The notes under the pieces: generated by a model
Seen by the model: the letters and a program-made list of their open reading frames with translations, nothing else
What the model was told of the DNA's origin: nothing
Database searches by the model: none
Made by a program: the position numbers and the translations under genes
DNA from: Streptomyces sp. PCS3-D2
GTDB lineage: Bacteria; Actinomycetota; Actinomycetes; Streptomycetales; Streptomycetaceae
Reading direction: 5' to 3'
DNA: 64,000 bases
Assembly (NCBI RefSeq): GCF_000612545.2
Contig: NZ_CP097800.1
Location: 372,001-436,000 of the forward strand
Shown: positions 35,177-44,137 of the stretch, piece by piece
Numbering within the stretch: position 1 is the first letter of the stretch
Layout of the letters: the number at the start of each line of letters is the position of its first letter

Positions 35177-36568
35177 CTAGTGGTGGAAGCCGGAGCGGGG
35201 TGCGGTGGCCGGTGCGGGCGGGGGCGAGGCCGTCAGGTGCTCCACGGCCCGGCGCAGGTCCTCGACGAGCAGGGCGATCTGGTCGCGGGTCACGCCGTGC
35301 CGGACCAGGACGCGCTGGATGACGGTGTCGTCGCGGTCTGCGGGCAGCGGGTAGGAGGGCACCTGCCAGCCGCGCATGCGCAGCCGGTCGGAGAGGTCGT
35401 AGAGGGTGAAGGGGGCCGAGGCCGGGTCGGTGAGCGTGTAGGAGACGGCGGGCAGGGCCCCCTTGCCGTCGTAGAGGAGGGTGAAGGGGCCCATGTCGGC
35501 GATCTGGCGGGCCAGGTACTGGGCGGTGTCGGCGCAGGCCTGCTGGACCCTGGCGTAGCCGCCGCGGCCGAGGCGCAGGAAGAGGTAGTACTGGGCGATG
35601 ACCTCACCGCCGGGGCGGGAGAAGTTGAGGGCGAAGGTCGGCATGTCGCCGCCGAGGTAGTCCACCTTGAAGACGAGCTCCGCGGGGAGCAGGTCGGCGG
35701 AGCGCCAGATGATCCAGCCGACTCCGAGGGGCGCGAGTCCGTACTTGTGGCCGGAGGTGTTGACGGAGGCGACGCGCGGCAGTCTGAAGTCCCAGACCAC
35801 GTCGGGGTGGAGGAAGGGGGCGACGAAGCCGCCGCTCGCGCCGTCGACGTGGATGGGGATGTCCCAGCCGTGCTCGGCCTGGATCCGGTCGAGCTCGGCG
35901 GCGAGTTCGGCGACGGGCTCGTAGTCGCAGGTGTAGGTGACGCCGAGGATGGCGACGACGCCGATGGTGTTCTCGTCGACGTACTCGGCGAGCTGATGGG
36001 GCCGCAGGCCGGTGGCGCCGGGCTCCAGCGGGACCTGGCGCAGCTCGACGTCGAAGTACCGGGCGAACTTGTCCCAGCAGATCTGGACCGGCCCGCAGAC
36101 CAGGTTCGGGCGGTCGGTGGGGAGCCCCTCGGCGCGGCGGCGCTCGCGCCAGCGCCACTTGAGGGCGAGGCCGCCGAGCATGGCAGCCTCGCTGGAGCCG
36201 GTGGTGGAGCATCCGGTGGCGGTGGTGCCGGCCGGGGCGTTCCACAGATCCGCCAGGATGTTGACGCACCGGGACTCGATCTCGGCGGTCTGCGGGTACT
36301 CGTCCTTGTCGATCATGTTCTTGTCGAGACAGACGTTCATCAGGCGGTGCACACCCTCGTCCGACCAGGTGGTGCAGAAGGTCGCGAGGTTCTGGGCGGC
36401 GTTGCCGTCGAGCAGGAGCTCGTTGCGGAGCAGCTCGTAGACGACCTCGGTGGGCGAGTGGTCCTCCGGAATCCGGTACTTGGGGAGGATCTGGCCGCTC
36501 AACGTGGACGCGAACACGTCCGTGTCGGCGTCCTGGCGGGATGCGTCCTTCGTCTCATGCAGGGCCAT
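35177..36568 (-). CDS. gadB: Glutamate decarboxylase (PLP-dependent)
   Basis: 463 residues. Converts L-glutamate to GABA and CO2, consuming a proton. PLP-binding Lys275 in SVNTSGHKYGLAPLG, cofactor Asp in IHVDGASGGF, substrate loop TTATGCSTTGSSEAAMLGG, and the N-terminal Gad block SPTEVVYELLRNELLLDGNA (all within the family). The start is taken at 36568 because a TATAGT -10-like box lies only 6 nt upstream, which suggests a leaderless transcript; the frame is open to 36598. No glutamate/GABA antiporter is adjacent. The symbol is by family. Confidence 0.93.
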   Translation of the reverse strand: MALHETKDASRQDADTDVFASTLSGQILPKYRIPEDHSPTEVVYELLRNELLLDGNAAQNLATFCTTWSDEGVHRLMNVCLDKNMIDKDEYPQTAEIESRCVNILADLWNAPAGTTATGCSTTGSSEAAMLGGLALKWRWRERRRAEGLPTDRPNLVCGPVQICWDKFARYFDVELRQVPLEPGATGLRPHQLAEYVDENTIGVVAILGVTYTCDYEPVAELAAELDRIQAEHGWDIPIHVDGASGGFVAPFLHPDVVWDFRLPRVASVNTSGHKYGLAPLGVGWIIWRSADLLPAELVFKVDYLGGDMPTFALNFSRPGGEVIAQYYLFLRLGRGGYARVQQACADTAQYLARQIADMGPFTLLYDGKGALPAVSYTLTDPASAPFTLYDLSDRLRMRGWQVPSYPLPADRDDTVIQRVLVRHGVTRDQIALLVEDLRRAVEHLTASPPPAPATAPRSGFHH

Positions 36569-36641
36569 ATCGGGACTATAAGTGAAGAAAGTCGCCATTC
36601 ACCGGCACTTCGGATGGTGACGCGGGGCGGTGACCGGCGGG

Positions 36642-37373
36642 TCACCCGCCGGTCCGTCGGTCGGCGGCGCGGAGGTAGCCGTCCAGCTCGGCGGCGCCGG
36701 CCAGCAGGGCCCGGCCGCGGGCCGACAGACGTTCGCGCCAGGTGCCCAGGGCCGCGTCCAGGGGCTCCAGGCCGCCGGCCGAGCGGACCTCGGTGAGCAG
36801 CGGGGCGATCTGCTCCAGCCGGTAGCCGCCGCGCCTGAGCTGGTGGGCGAGGCGGGCGTCCCGTACGGCGGCCGCGTCGTAGACGCGGTAGCCGGTCTGC
36901 CGGTCGCGCCGCGGCTGGACGAGCCCGGCACGCTCCCATGCGCGCAGGGTCGCGGGGCGGACCCCGAGCCGCTTCGCGAGCGGCCCGATGAACGTGTCAC
37001 CGGATGCGGGAACCTCCGTGAGGGGCGCCAGGTCGCGCAGGGCGCGCTCCACAGCCCACAGGGTCCGCCGGTCGTCGAGCAGCTGAGCGTGGCTCTCGTC
37101 GACGAGGCGGAACGCGTCGTCGAGCACGCCCTCGTTGACCGCCTTCATGATCGACGCCGCCGTCCGGTGGCCGTGGCCGGGCACCAGGGCGAGGAAGGCG
37201 TCCAGGGCGCGGGCGTGCAGCGGGGTGTAGGTGCGGTAGCCGTGGGACGTGCGGTCGGCGGCCGGGAGGATGCCGGCCTCTTCGTAGTTCCTGATCGCCT
37301 GCGTGGACAGGCCGTGGCCGCGCGCCAGATCGACCGGCCTCAGCCGCACACCGCTTTTAAGGTTCTTCCGCAT
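36642..37373 (-). CDS. MerR-family regulator with two HTH domains (TioE-like)
   Basis: 243 residues. The first MerR helix-turn-helix (about 10-45; VDLARGHGLSTQAIRNYEEAGIL, HGYRTYTPLHARAL) is followed by a helical connector and a second MerR-like domain (about 135-205; IGPLAKRLGVRPATLRAWERAGL, TGYRVYDAAAVRDARLAHQLRRGGY). This tandem form matches TioE-type regulators. ATG at 37373 with a second in-frame ATG at 37382. Divergent from the erythromycin-esterase homologue, and the shared gap holds a perfect inverted repeat (37410-37429). Confidence 0.88.
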   Translation of the reverse strand: MRKNLKSGVRLRPVDLARGHGLSTQAIRNYEEAGILPAADRTSHGYRTYTPLHARALDAFLALVPGHGHRTAASIMKAVNEGVLDDAFRLVDESHAQLLDDRRTLWAVERALRDLAPLTEVPASGDTFIGPLAKRLGVRPATLRAWERAGLVQPRRDRQTGYRVYDAAAVRDARLAHQLRRGGYRLEQIAPLLTEVRSAGGLEPLDAALGTWRERLSARGRALLAGAAELDGYLRAADRRTGG

Positions 37374-37409
37374 TGACCCCATGATATGGCGGGAAACTCT
37401 CAACCGGGG

Positions 37410-37429
37410 CTTCAACGATAGCGTTGAAG
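37410..37429. promoter_or_regulatory. MerR-type operator candidate
   Basis: CTTCAACG-ATAG-CGTTGAAG is a perfect 8-bp-arm inverted repeat in the 58-bp gap between the divergent MerR regulator and the esterase gene, ending 2 bp before the esterase ATG. An upstream CTCAAC (37398-37403) may be a further half-site. The right arm overlaps the esterase ribosome-binding site (GAAGG), so binding could block expression of that gene. Confidence 0.6.
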
Positions 37430-37431
37430 GT

Positions 37432-38661
37432 ATGGATATCGGCATCAAGGACACCGTCCACACCGTCGAGGCCGCCGCCGTCATGGGGCTGCTCACCACC
37501 CGGCCGCGGGTGCTCGCGCTGGGCGAGCCCACCCACGGAGAGGACGCGCTGCTCGACGTCCGCAACGAGCTGTTCCGGCAGCTCGTCGAGGAGGAGGGCT
37601 ACCGGACGATCGCGATCGAGAGCGACTGCCTGGCGGCACTGCGCGTCGACGCCTACGTCACCTCCGGCACGGGCGGCCTCGACGAGGTCATGGAGAGCGG
37701 GTTCACCCACGGCTTCGGCGAGTCCGCGGCCAACCGCGAACTCGTGCGCTGGATGCGGGCGTACAACGACGGCCGGCCCGCGGCCGACCGGCTCCGCTTC
37801 GCCGGCATCGACGGCCCGCTGGAGATCACCGGAGCCGCGAGCCCCCGCGAGGCCCTCACCGCGCTGTACGACTACCTCGCCCACCACGTCGACACCGCCC
37901 TGCTCCCGTGCACCGGGCAAACGCTCGACCGCCTGCTCGGAACCGACGCACGGTGGACCGAGCCGGCCGCGATGACGGATCCGGCCCGGTCCGCGGGCCG
38001 CTCCGCCGGGGCCGGTGAACTGCGACTGCTCGCCGACGACCTCGTGGCGCTGCTCGAAGCGCAGACGCCGCACCTGATCGGGGCGACGTCGCGGGAGGAG
38101 TGGGAGCGGGCTCGCCTCCACGGACGCACGGCCACCGGCCTACTGGGCTACCACCACTGGATGGCCGACACCTCACCCGGCCGCATGGCGCGGCTGGTCG
38201 GCCTGCGGGACCTGATGATGGCCGAGAACCTCCTCGCCCTCGCCCGGCGCGGCCCCACCCTGGTCCACGCCCACAACAGCCACCTCCAGCGGGGCAGGAG
38301 CGCGATGCGAATGGGCGACCTGCCCCTGGAGTGGTGGAGCGCGGGTGCGATCGCAAGCGCACACCTGGGCGGGCAGTACGCCTTCTTCGCGACGGCCCTG
38401 GGCACGATCCGGCACCGAGGGGTGGACACCCCGCAGTCGGGCACGCTGGAAGGCCTGCTGTACGCACTCCCGGACGACCTCTGCGTGGTCGACTCCCGTG
38501 CGCTCGGCGCCGCCCTCGCGGGGACGCCGACCGCGCCCCGCACGTCCGCCTGGTTCGGCTACGCCCCCTTCGAGGCCGCCCAGTTGCCGGTGACCGACGG
38601 ACTCGTGTTCATCAAGGACATCCCGCAGGGCCGCCCGGCGGCCATCTCGCCGGCGCGCTGA
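37432..38661 (+). CDS. Erythromycin esterase (Ere)-family protein
   Basis: 409 residues. The conserved ALGEPTHGED (Glu32, His35) and the IESDCLAA, HNSHLQRG and GTIRHRG blocks mark the Ere/succinoglycan-biosynthesis-regulator fold. True Ere enzymes hydrolyse the macrolide lactone, but most family members have unknown substrates, so resistance cannot be assumed. Its start overlaps the regulator gap: GAAGG is only 2-3 nt from the ATG. Regulated, very likely, by the divergent two-HTH MerR protein, which would fit a drug-inducible system (inference). Confidence 0.88.
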   Translation: MDIGIKDTVHTVEAAAVMGLLTTRPRVLALGEPTHGEDALLDVRNELFRQLVEEEGYRTIAIESDCLAALRVDAYVTSGTGGLDEVMESGFTHGFGESAANRELVRWMRAYNDGRPAADRLRFAGIDGPLEITGAASPREALTALYDYLAHHVDTALLPCTGQTLDRLLGTDARWTEPAAMTDPARSAGRSAGAGELRLLADDLVALLEAQTPHLIGATSREEWERARLHGRTATGLLGYHHWMADTSPGRMARLVGLRDLMMAENLLALARRGPTLVHAHNSHLQRGRSAMRMGDLPLEWWSAGAIASAHLGGQYAFFATALGTIRHRGVDTPQSGTLEGLLYALPDDLCVVDSRALGAALAGTPTAPRTSAWFGYAPFEAAQLPVTDGLVFIKDIPQGRPAAISPAR

Positions 38662-38753
38662 CACTCCGCTTCCGGCCGACTCTCCCGTGTGACACCGTTC
38701 ATACGACCCCCGCCCCACAGGAGAACTTACCGCCCAGTAGACTCATTCCCGCA

Positions 38754-38798
38754 GATCTTCCCGTCCGGGCCTCAGGAGCCGACCCGGACGGGAAGATC
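38754..38798. terminator. Terminator upstream of melC1
   Basis: Perfect 16-bp inverted repeat (arm GATCTTCCCGTCCGGG) with a 13-nt loop, 92 bp after the esterase stop and 83 bp before melC1. Could also form in a melC leader if transcription begins earlier. Confidence 0.85.
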
Positions 38799-38881
38799 AT
38801 CCAACTGGTTCTACCGGCAACTTATCCGCCGATGTCCGGATACCGGCCACGTCTCCTCCGAGCGCTGATACCTCTTCGGGC

Positions 38882-39271
38882 ATGAACAAGATCACCCGCC
38901 GTCAGGCTCTGGGGACAACCGCCGGTGCACTCACCGTCCTCGGCCTGACCGCCGCAGCATCGAGCGTCGCCACGAGCGCCGCCGCGACCCCGGCCGTTTC
39001 CACACCCCCGGGCACGGTCGACGAGGTCTACCAGGGCCGCCGCATCCAGATCAGCACGGGCGGTGGAGGCCACCACGGCGGCCACCACTCAGCCGGCCAA
39101 CCCACCGTCCGGATAGACGGCAGAGAACTCCACATCATGCGCAACGCCGACGGCAGCTGGATCAGCGTGATCAACCACTACGAGACGTTCACCGAGCCCA
39201 AGCTCCTCGCCCGCGCCGCCGTCCGCGACCTCCAGGGCGCTCCCCTCGTCCCCTTCGGCGGTGCGGCATGA
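38882..39271 (+). CDS. melC1: Tyrosinase co-factor / copper caddie protein MelC1
   Basis: 129 residues. Tat signal TRRQALG with hydrophobic core (5-37). A His-rich copper-binding stretch HHGGHH (64-69) precedes the conserved caddie core [20 protein letters not shown] and INHYETF. Tyr100 in INHY corresponds to the caddie Tyr that plugs the tyrosinase active site in the S. castaneoglobisporus complex (from memory). It delivers copper to apo-MelC2 and carries it out by the Tat path. The stop overlaps the melC2 ATG (ATGA, 39268-39271). Confidence 0.95.
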   Translation: MNKITRRQALGTTAGALTVLGLTAAASSVATSAAATPAVSTPPGTVDEVYQGRRIQISTGGGGHHGGHHSAGQPTVRIDGRELHIMRNADGSWISVINHYETFTEPKLLARAAVRDLQGAPLVPFGGAA

Positions 39272-40116
39272 CCGTCCGCAAGAACCAGGCCTCCCTGACC
39301 TCCGACGAGAAGCGCGCCTTCACCTCGGCGCTGCTGGAGCTCAAGCGGGACGGCAGCTACGACCGCTTCGTGACCACCCACAACGGCTTCATCATGAGCG
39401 ACACCGACTCGGGCGACCGCGTCGGCCACCGCTCCCCCTCCTTCCTGCCCTGGCACCGCCGCTTCCTGCTGGAGTTCGAGGCGGCACTGCAGCGGGTGGA
39501 CGCGAGCGTCGCACTCCCCTACTGGGACTGGACCGCCGACCGCACCACCCGCTCCTCCCTCTGGGCCCCCGACTTCCTCGGCGGCACCGGCCGGGCCCGC
39601 GACGGGCAGGTCCTCGACGGCCCCTTCGCCTACTCGACGGGCCGCTGGAACATCAACGTGCGCGTGGACGGGCGTCCCTACCTGCGGCGCACGCTGGGTG
39701 CGGGCGTTGCCCAGCTGCCGACCCGGGCCGAGGTGGACTCCGTCCTGGCCATGCCGGTCTACGACATGGCTCCCTGGAACAGCTCCTCGAACGGCTTCCG
39801 CAACCACCTGGAGGGCTGGCGCGGCGTCAACCTGCACAACCGGGTGCACGTGTGGGTCGGCGGGCAGATGTCCACCGGCGTCTCCCCCAACGACCCGGTG
39901 TTCTGGATGCACCACGCCTTCGTCGACAAGTTGTGGGCGGACTGGCAGGCCAAGCACCCGCAGTCCGCCTACCTGCCGGCAGCGGGCACCACGAACGTGG
40001 TGGACCTGAACGACACCATGCGGCCGTGGAACGACGTGACCCCGGCGGACATGCTGGACCACCGGAAGTTCTACACGTTCGACACCGAACCGGTCGCCGC
40101 CGCCAGCCAGCGGTAG
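39268..40116 (+). CDS. melC2: Tyrosinase MelC2
   Basis: 282 residues, binuclear type-3 copper monophenol monooxygenase that makes melanin from tyrosine. CuA ligands: His in VTTHNGF and both in [19 protein letters not shown]; CuB ligands: [10 protein letters not shown] and [13 protein letters not shown]. No own signal; export rides on MelC1. Overlaps melC1 by 4 bp. Its 3' end overlaps that of the opposing response-regulator gene by 46 bp (40071-40116). Confidence 0.96.
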   Translation: MTVRKNQASLTSDEKRAFTSALLELKRDGSYDRFVTTHNGFIMSDTDSGDRVGHRSPSFLPWHRRFLLEFEAALQRVDASVALPYWDWTADRTTRSSLWAPDFLGGTGRARDGQVLDGPFAYSTGRWNINVRVDGRPYLRRTLGAGVAQLPTRAEVDSVLAMPVYDMAPWNSSSNGFRNHLEGWRGVNLHNRVHVWVGGQMSTGVSPNDPVFWMHHAFVDKLWADWQAKHPQSAYLPAAGTTNVVDLNDTMRPWNDVTPADMLDHRKFYTFDTEPVAAASQR

Positions 40117-40775
40117 TGCAGTTCGGGGCGGCCGACCTGGCCGTACCGCGGGGTCCGGTCCGCCCGGCCGCTCTCCACCAGGTGCTCCAGGTAACGGCGG
40201 GCGGTGATCCTGGAGATCCCGGCCGCCTCGGCCGCCCCCGCCGCGGTCAGCCCCTCGGACGCGGACCGCAGCAGCGCGGCGACCCGGTCCAGGGTCGGCG
40301 CGCTCAGCCCCTTGGGGAGCTCGGCCGGGCGTGGCGCGCGCAGCGCCGCCATCGCCCGGTCGACGTCGTCCTGACCGGCCGCCTCACCCGCCGCCTGCCG
40401 GAACTCGGCGTAGCGCAGGAGCCGTTCGCGCAGCGTCGGGAAGGCGAAGGGCTTCAGGACGTACTGGACCACGCCCAGCGAAACGCTCTCGCGGACCACG
40501 GCCAGGTCCCGGGCGGAGGTCACCACGATCACGTCGACCGGATGCCCGGCGGCGCGCAGCCCACGCGCGAAGCGAAGGCCGTGTCCGTCGGGCAGACCGA
40601 GGTCCAGCAGGAGCAGGTCGACCCGCGTGCGCTCCAGCACCCGGGTGGCCCCGGCCAGCGAATGGACGGCTCCGACGGCGGCGAACCCGGGCACGCGGTC
40701 GACGTACAACGCGTGCGCGTCGGCGGCGACCTGGTCGTCCTCGACCACCAGCACGCGCACCTCTGCGCCGCTCAC
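40071..40775 (-). CDS. Response regulator, CitB/DctR family
   Basis: 234 residues. Receiver domain (1-120) with VVEDD, phospho-Asp in DLLLLDLGLPDGHG, and the switch residues VVTSA and LKPF. The C-terminal HTH (about 150-220; GLTAAGAAEAAGISRITARRYLEHLV) is the CitB/DpiA type. It overlaps the histidine-kinase gene by 4 bp downstream of it, and the dctA transporter is divergent from the kinase, so it very likely activates C4-dicarboxylate uptake. The 3' end is antisense to melC2 for 46 bp. Confidence 0.93.
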   Translation of the reverse strand: MSGAEVRVLVVEDDQVAADAHALYVDRVPGFAAVGAVHSLAGATRVLERTRVDLLLLDLGLPDGHGLRFARGLRAAGHPVDVIVVTSARDLAVVRESVSLGVVQYVLKPFAFPTLRERLLRYAEFRQAAGEAAGQDDVDRAMAALRAPRPAELPKGLSAPTLDRVAALLRSASEGLTAAGAAEAAGISRITARRYLEHLVESGRADRTPRYGQVGRPELHYRWLAAATGSVSNV

Positions 40776-42400
40776 CGCGGGCTCCGCGCGGCCGGTGCCC
40801 GATCCGCGGCCCGTTCGGGAGCGGCGGGCAGCCGTACGGTGAACTCCGCACCGCCGCCCGGCCCCTGCGCGGCGACCACCGCGCCGCCGTAGCGCTGAGC
40901 CACCTGGGCGACGAGCGCGAGGCCGAGGCCGCGGCCCTCACCCTTGCCGGACCAGCCCCTGCGGAACACGTCGACCCCCTCGGGCAGTCCGGGCCCGTTG
41001 TCCGCGACCCGCAGCAGCAGCCCGTCGCGCTCGGGCCGCAGCGTGACCGCGATCCGCGCCCCGGGGACGGCCGCCACCGCGTCGACGGCGTTGTCGATGA
41101 GGTTGCCCAGCACGGTGACGAGATCGCGGGCCGGCGGCAGGCCTGCCAGGTCGGCCAGGCTGCGGCTGTCGGCGGTCACGGCGAGTTCGACACCCCGCTC
41201 GTGCGCCTGGGCGGCCTTGCCCAGGAGCAGCGCGACGAGTACCGGCTCGCCCACGGCGGTGACCACCTCGTCGGTGAGGGCCTGCGCCAGCTCCAGCTCG
41301 GCCGTGGCGAAGTCCACCGCCTCCCGGGCACGGCCGAGCTCGATGAGGGAGACCACGGTGTGCAGCCGGTTGGCCGCCTCGTGGGCCTGGGAGCGCAGTG
41401 CCTGTGTGAATCCCCGCTCGTGGTCCAGCTCACCGGTCAGGGCCTGTAGTTCGGTGTGGTCGCGCAGGGTCACGACGGTGCCCCGGCGGCCGCCGCCGGC
41501 GACCGGCGAGCTGTTGACCACCAGCACCCGGTCCGCGGTCAGGTGCACCTCGTCCACCCGGGGCCGGTCGGCGAGCAGTACACCGGTGAGGGGCGTCGGC
41601 AGCCCGAGGTCGGCGGCACCCGTTCCGGTGACGTCGCCGGGCAGGCCCAGCAGTTCGCGACCGGCATCGTTGATCAAGGTGATCCTGCGCTGCCCGTCGA
41701 GCATGAGGAGTCCCTCGCGCACCCCGTGCAGGGCCGCCTGGTGGTAGTCGTACATCCGGCTGAGCTCGGCCGCGTTCATGCCGTGCGTGTGGCGGCGCAG
41801 CCGCGCGTTGACCACGTACGTGCCGGCGCCGCCGAGGGCGAGCGCTCCGCCCGCGACCCACACCAGCGCGGAGAGCTGCGCGCCGAGCCGGTCGCTGACG
41901 GCTCGGACGGTGATTCCCGCGCTGACCAGGCCGATGATCCGACCGTCGTCGTCGAGTGGGGTGACCACGCGGATGGAGGGGCCGAGGGTGCCGGTGTAGG
42001 TCTCGCTGAAGGTCTCGCCGCGCAGGGCCGGGGCGGTGTTGCCCAGGAAGGGCTCACCGATCCGGTGGGGATCGGGGTGGGTCCAGCGCCTGCCGTCCGG
42101 AGCCATGATCGTCACGAAGTCGACCCCGGAGTCCACCCGGACCTTCTGTGCATAGGGCTGGAGCTCTGCCGAGGGGTCCGTCCCGCGCGCCGCTCCCCGG
42201 GCGGCCTCGCGCACGGAGGGCGAGTCCGCGACCGCGCGGGCCACGGCCCCGGCCTGGCGCGCGGCGGCCTCCTCGGCCTGCCCCCGGGCGGTGGCGTAGG
42301 CGAAGACGGCACAGCCGGCGACGACCACGGCGACGAGCAGTACCTGCATGGCGAAGAGCTGGCCGGCGAGGCTGCGCGGCGGACGAGGGAGGCGGAACAT
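40772..42400 (-). CDS. Sensor histidine kinase, CitA/DcuS family
   Basis: 542 residues. TM1 (about 17-37), a periplasmic PASTA-sized CitA-type PAS sensor (about 40-175; VDFVTIMAPDGRRWTHPDP and TPLDDDGRIIGLVSAGI), TM2 (about 178-200), cytoplasmic PAS (about 225-310), then a dimerisation helix with phospho-His in SQAHEAANRLHTV and a catalytic domain with N-box VTVLGNLIDNAVDAVA, G1 VADNGPGLPEGV and G2 GEGRGLGLALV. Senses an external carboxylate (citrate/C4-dicarboxylate family). ATG at 42400. Co-translated with the response regulator. Confidence 0.93.
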   Translation of the reverse strand: MFRLPRPPRSLAGQLFAMQVLLVAVVVAGCAVFAYATARGQAEEAAARQAGAVARAVADSPSVREAARGAARGTDPSAELQPYAQKVRVDSGVDFVTIMAPDGRRWTHPDPHRIGEPFLGNTAPALRGETFSETYTGTLGPSIRVVTPLDDDGRIIGLVSAGITVRAVSDRLGAQLSALVWVAGGALALGGAGTYVVNARLRRHTHGMNAAELSRMYDYHQAALHGVREGLLMLDGQRRITLINDAGRELLGLPGDVTGTGAADLGLPTPLTGVLLADRPRVDEVHLTADRVLVVNSSPVAGGGRRGTVVTLRDHTELQALTGELDHERGFTQALRSQAHEAANRLHTVVSLIELGRAREAVDFATAELELAQALTDEVVTAVGEPVLVALLLGKAAQAHERGVELAVTADSRSLADLAGLPPARDLVTVLGNLIDNAVDAVAAVPGARIAVTLRPERDGLLLRVADNGPGLPEGVDVFRRGWSGKGEGRGLGLALVAQVAQRYGGAVVAAQGPGGGAEFTVRLPAAPERAADRAPAARSPR

Positions 42401-42505
42401 GGCGCTCAGTGTGCACCGGGTCGTGAACTCAATGAACGCAAGGGTGACCGGGGTCACAGCCCTGGGTGATGGTCTCCCCGGACGACTTCACCACCAGGAG
42501 GCATC
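42401..42505. promoter_or_regulatory. Divergent kinase/dctA promoter with a palindrome
   Basis: The 105-bp gap holds GTGACC-GG-GGTCAC (42444-42457), a perfect 6-bp-arm dyad, the likely binding site for the CitB-type regulator or another dimeric regulator. AGGAGG at 42496-42501 is the strong ribosome-binding site of dctA. Confidence 0.5.
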
Positions 42506-43900
42506 GTGGCCGCCAGGCGCGACAGAACGCACTATCTCTACATCGCGGTGATCGCCGCGGTGCTGCTCGGCATCGCGGTCGGGTTCGCCGCACCCGGCGT
42601 GGCCGTGGAGCTCAAACCGCTCGGCACGGGCTTCGTGAACCTCATCAAGATGATGATCTCGCCCGTGATCTTCTGCACGATCGTGCTGGGCATCGGCTCG
42701 GTGCGCAAGGCCGCCAAGGTGGGCGCCGTGGGCGGACTGGCCCTCGGCTACTTCATGGTCATGTCCACGGTGGCACTGGCCATCGGCCTGTTGGTCGGCA
42801 ACCTCCTGGAGCCGGGCAGCGGGCTGCAGCTGACCGAGGCGGCGCGCAGCGCGGGCGAGGCGCAGGCCAAGGCGGGCGGGGCCGAGAGCACGACGGAGTT
42901 CCTGCTGGGGACCATCCCGACCACACTGGTCTCCGCCTTCACCGGGGGCGAGGTGCTCCAGACGCTGCTGGTGGCGCTCCTGTGCGGGTTCGCCCTGCAG
43001 GCCATGGGCGCGGCCGGCGAACCGGTGCTGCGGGGCATCGGGCACGTGCAGAAGCTGGTGTTCCGAGTGCTTGCGATGATCATGTGGGTAGCTCCCGTGG
43101 GCGCCTTCGGGGCGATCGCCGCGGTGGTCGGCGCGACCGGCATCGACGCCCTGAAGTCCCTTGCCGTCATCATGATCGGCTTCTACACGACCTGCCTGCT
43201 CTTCGTCTTCCTGGTGCTGGGCACCCTGCTGCGCGTGTGCACCGGGGTCAGCGTCTTCGCCCTGCTGCGCTACCTGGGCCGGGAGTTCCTGCTGATCCTG
43301 TCGACCTCCTCGTCGGAGTCGGCGCTGCCGCGGCTGATCGCGAAGATGGAACACCTGGGCGTCTCCCGCCCGGTCACCGGCATCACCGTGCCGACCGGGT
43401 ACTCCTTCAACCTGGACGGGACCGCGATCTACCTGACGATGTCCTCGCTGTTCGTCGCCGAGGCCATGGGTACGCCGCTGGCCCTGGGCGAGCAGATCTC
43501 GCTGCTGCTGTTCATGGTCATCGCGTCGAAGGGTGCGGCCGGCGTGACCGGCGCGGGTCTGGCCACCCTGGCCGGGGGCCTCCAGTCGCACCGGCCCGAA
43601 CTGGTGGACGGAGTGGGCCTGATCGTGGGCATCGACCGGTTCATGAGCGAGGCGCGGGCCCTGACGAACTTCGCGGGCAACGCGGTCGCGACCGTGCTCA
43701 TCGGCACCTGGACGAAGGAGTTCGACCGCGACCGGGCCTGCGAAGTCCTTTCAGGACGGCTGCCCTTCGACGAGAAGACGCTGGTCGACGACGGGCACGG
43801 GACGCAGCCGGCCGCACCGGCCGCGGCTCCGGTCGCCGCCCCCGCCGGGACCGCCGCGGCGGTCCCGGCGCACCGCCCCGAGGACGGCGTGCCGGTCTAG
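42506..43900 (+). CDS. dctA: C4-dicarboxylate:cation symporter DctA
   Basis: 464 residues, DAACS family, eight helices plus two re-entrant loops. Diagnostic segments: GFVNLIKMMISPVIFCTIVLGI, STSSSESALPRL (serine-rich HP1), TVPTGYSFNLDGTAIYLT, KGAAGVTGAGLATLAGGL (HP2) and the final DRFMSEARALTNFAGNAVA. Imports succinate, fumarate and malate with protons or Na+. GTG start with AGGAGG 4 nt upstream. Divergent from its probable two-component regulator. Confidence 0.95.
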   Translation: MAARRDRTHYLYIAVIAAVLLGIAVGFAAPGVAVELKPLGTGFVNLIKMMISPVIFCTIVLGIGSVRKAAKVGAVGGLALGYFMVMSTVALAIGLLVGNLLEPGSGLQLTEAARSAGEAQAKAGGAESTTEFLLGTIPTTLVSAFTGGEVLQTLLVALLCGFALQAMGAAGEPVLRGIGHVQKLVFRVLAMIMWVAPVGAFGAIAAVVGATGIDALKSLAVIMIGFYTTCLLFVFLVLGTLLRVCTGVSVFALLRYLGREFLLILSTSSSESALPRLIAKMEHLGVSRPVTGITVPTGYSFNLDGTAIYLTMSSLFVAEAMGTPLALGEQISLLLFMVIASKGAAGVTGAGLATLAGGLQSHRPELVDGVGLIVGIDRFMSEARALTNFAGNAVATVLIGTWTKEFDRDRACEVLSGRLPFDEKTLVDDGHGTQPAAPAAAPVAAPAGTAAAVPAHRPEDGVPV

Positions 43901-44137
43901 GGCTCCCCGACCGGTCCGCCCTCGGCGGGCCGGTCGTGCAGGGCTCGCCCCCACGGTGCCCCGCCCGGCCGGCCCGTCGCATTCTCCGCACTTGCACCCA
44001 TAGTCGGAATTCGGCCACCGATAAACGAACCCCGGTGCTGTAAAAGGTACTTCCGCAACCGGCCGCGTGCATGACATCTTGCGTCCACCACTTGTTTCGT
44101 ACGGCCCGGCCTGACCACCGGGTCAACGGAGGACGCA

